From the NCBI GenBank assembly GCA_902587755.1, contig CACIMN010000004.1, positions 1-64,000 of the forward strand: 64,000 nucleotides of DNA. The letters are read 5' to 3'. A program made the translations under genes and the position numbers. Below are positions 63,565-64,000 of the stretch, one piece after another (position 1 is the stretch's first letter; each line of letters opens with the position of its first letter). This DNA is from an uncultured Pelagibacteraceae bacterium. Its GTDB lineage: Bacteria > Pseudomonadota > Alphaproteobacteria > Pelagibacterales > Pelagibacteraceae. Below the pieces are notes generated by a model. It was given only the letters and a program-made list of their open reading frames with translations, had not been told where the DNA came from and did no database searches.

Positions 63565-64000
63565 ATGTCAAAAATTGAGATCAACAACGTTTATAAAATT
63601 TTTGGAAACAACCCTACTTCTGTACTGCCAATGGTAAAAGATGGTGCAACAAAAGATGAAATTTTAGAGCAAACTGGCCATACTGTTGGATTAGATAATG
63701 TTTCACTTAAAATTGAAGAGGGAGAAACATTTGTCTGCATGGGTTTATCAGGATCAGGAAAATCAACACTCATAAGACACTTAAATAGACTAATCGATCC
63801 AACTGATGGTGAAATTTTAGTTGAGGGCACGAATGTAATGTCACTTGATAAAGATAAACTTATTGAATTTAGAAGACATAAAATGAGTATGGTATTTCAA
63901 AGATTTGGCTTATTCCCACATAAGACAGTTATTCAAAATGTTGGTTATGGACTAGAAATGCAGGGAAAAACTGAAGATGAAAGAAATAAAATCTCAATGG
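63565..64000 (+). CDS. proV: Glycine betaine/proline-type ABC transporter ATP-binding protein, N-terminal part
   Basis: The first 145 codons of a ProV/OpuAA ATPase that runs off the window. It starts MSKIEINNVYKIFGNNP, has the long ProV-type insert before GLDNVSLKIEEGE, Walker A GLSGSGKST at about 62-70 and the Q-loop VFQRFGLFPHKT. It should energise uptake of a quaternary amine such as betaine, carnitine or choline. It is divergent from the aldolase-dioxygenase pair, which suggests that the transported compound is their substrate. It is a paralogue of the ATPase at 18625. Confidence 0.9.
   Translation, partial: MSKIEINNVYKIFGNNPTSVLPMVKDGATKDEILEQTGHTVGLDNVSLKIEEGETFVCMGLSGSGKSTLIRHLNRLIDPTDGEILVEGTNVMSLDKDKLIEFRRHKMSMVFQRFGLFPHKTVIQNVGYGLEMQGKTEDERNKISM

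Overview
The window reads as a streamlined, AT-rich marine alphaproteobacterium of the SAR11 clade (Pelagibacterales). The reasons are the very low GC content, the extreme packing (no gene-free gap longer than about 141 bases, many ATGA/TAATG stop-start overlaps), the abundance of ABC transporters and one-carbon oxidation genes, and the near absence of regulators, mobile elements and repeats. I found no tRNA, rRNA, insertion sequence, phage gene or CRISPR array. Taxonomy is an inference from protein character and layout, not from a marker gene.

Region 1 (1-3750): the end of purK, a GNAT acetyltransferase, a cold-shock protein flanked by hairpins, an Asp/Glu racemase, two unknown proteins that overlap tail to tail, and a DMT transporter. 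Region 2 (3755-34436) is a large methylated-amine / C1 island. It holds a heterotetrameric sarcosine oxidase-type (or N-methylglutamate dehydrogenase) operon, formate-THF ligase, a glutamine amidotransferase plus an iron alcohol dehydrogenase, trimethylamine monooxygenase (tmm), a betaine/TMAO-type ABC transporter (substrate-binding protein, ATPase, fused double permease) in one operon with a MORN protein, an unknown membrane protein, glycerol kinase and a glycerol-3-phosphate dehydrogenase, TMAO demethylase (tdm), a lone FAD amine oxidase, two glutamine-synthetase-family ligases, a three-subunit glutamate-synthase-like N-methylglutamate synthase, an unknown 138-residue protein and an Amt transporter with two tiny membrane proteins. 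Read together this gives TMA -> TMAO -> dimethylamine -> methylamine -> gamma-glutamylmethylamide -> N-methylglutamate -> glutamate plus C1 units on tetrahydrofolate. The dimethylamine step has no recognised enzyme in the window, and the FAD oxidase at 24597 is the obvious candidate.

Region 3 (34438-49519): a diaminopropionate ammonia-lyase-like enzyme, photolyase, YjbQ, ZapE, a cupin, BamB/YfgM-type envelope proteins, aconitase, a LysE exporter, CsaA, ArgE-type deacetylase, aldehyde dehydrogenase, an agmatinase-family ureohydrolase, a putative zinc protease and an anchored cyclophilin. Region 4 (49512-58253, all minus strand): a EutA-like racemase and a DoeA/EutD-like M24 hydrolase (ectoine-utilisation type), then a spermidine/putrescine-type ABC transporter, then a fused beta-oxidation protein. 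Region 5 (58312-64000): a DMT transporter, a 3-hydroxyisobutyrate dehydrogenase-like enzyme, a second aldehyde dehydrogenase, a gamma-butyrobetaine hydroxylase-like dioxygenase, a class II aldolase and the start of a betaine ABC ATPase. This set could degrade a trimethylated amine acid.

Two ABC operons share a design. The substrate-binding gene has a TTGACT-N17-nnTACT promoter candidate and is followed by a strong intrinsic terminator before the rest of the operon. All functional calls come from reading sequence and remembered family signatures; no search was run.
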